Shown: positions 63,874-64,000 of the stretch, piece by piece
Position numbering within the stretch: position 1 is the first letter of the stretch
Layout of the letters: every line of letters begins with the position of its first letter
Source: JAPPHY01 sp965247535
GTDB lineage: Bacteria > Chloroflexota > Dehalococcoidia > Lucifugimonadales > UBA2985
DNA: 64,000 nucleotides
NCBI GenBank assembly: GCA_965247535.1
Contig: OZ252018.1
Location: 1,798,001-1,862,000 of the forward strand
Direction of reading: 5' to 3'
Position numbers and translations under genes: made by a program
The notes under the pieces: generated by a model
What the model saw: the letters and a program-made list of their open reading frames with translations, nothing else
The model's database searches: none
Told to the model about the DNA's origin: nothing

Positions 63874-64000
63874 CTATCCCGGACCCTCCAGCCGGCCCTG
63901 CTCGCCCGCCGGGCGCGCGATGCGCTGCGCAGGCTGGTACGTCTGCGGGTGCCTCGGTATCTCGAACGCCCTGCCCTCCAGCAGCTCGCCGACGGTGCGT
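63874..64000 (-). CDS. Partial CDS: C-terminus of an unrecognised protein
   Basis: The frame enters from the window edge and ends at TAG 63876-63874. It reads RTVGELLEGRAFEIPRHPQT and YQPAQRIARPAGEQGRLEGP. The frame is open and protein-like but too short to assign. Confidence 0.45.
   Translation of the reverse strand, partial: RTVGELLEGRAFEIPRHPQTYQPAQRIARPAGEQGRLEGPG

Overview
The window is GC-rich bacterial DNA and most likely belongs to an uncultured Chloroflexota lineage (Dehalococcoidia or SAR202-like). This assignment is an inference from overall gene content (Trp T-box, CIRCE-controlled groESL, DUF1015, CRTAC1 and giant Calx-beta proteins); no rRNA is present to confirm it. It divides into a conserved housekeeping part (1-21.0 kb), a mobile and decayed accessory part (21.2-54.8 kb), and a second, mostly intact part (54.8-64 kb) with some mobile-element debris.

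Housekeeping part. A tryptophan T-box leader with its own sigma70-type promoter drives a minus-strand trpS-trpE operon. tRNA-Gly(TCC), an endonuclease III homologue, argC and tRNA-Glu(TTC) follow on the plus strand. Next come a D-2-hydroxyacid dehydrogenase, two MFS exporters, and a minus-strand run DUF1015 - ligA - pth - tandem-GNAT protein. groES-groEL follows with a promoter, a CIRCE operator and a strong terminator. rsmG with a flippase-like membrane protein, then an ECF sigma factor with a DUF4349 membrane anti-sigma candidate, close this part.

Accessory part. A large serine recombinase at 21.2-22.8 kb opens the island. It is followed by a complete IS481-like element with a 4-bp target duplication, and by two diverged copies of an unrecognised gene unit in tandem (24.6-26.9 and 27.4-29.2 kb), with a small HTH gene and a basic 49-residue ORF between them. 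Phage-like debris follows, then an amino-acid-type binding lipoprotein and a NarL-type two-component system. From 33.6 to 53.2 kb the sequence is dominated by secreted Calx-beta proteins. The largest would be about 4,860 residues if continuous (38.27-52.87 kb), but it is broken by about ten frameshifts and two in-frame stops. Broken regulators lie among them: a 5'-truncated OmpR-type regulator, a degV with a stop codon, and an intact MarR gene. Two long G tracts (16 and 18 G) lie in the degV and adhesin reading frames. An IS3-family element has cut an Ig-like domain fragment just after the adhesin.

Last part. An intact opuA-type glycine betaine/choline importer (ATPase with CBS domains, a permease with two fused permease domains, a binding lipoprotein) is followed by a decayed Phd-type antitoxin, an IS256-family remnant, a CRTAC1 (FG-GAP/ASPIC-UnbV) lipoprotein, and a small GIY-YIG endonuclease gene bracketed by palindromic repeats.

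Two families of short dispersed palindromes run through the window. One has core CTTCGACAAGCTCAGG and is found intergenically, at the 3' end of the integrase and inside a transposase. The other has core TTCCCGC...GCGGGAA and surrounds the GIY-YIG gene. All functional statements are from reading motifs by eye; no database search was possible.
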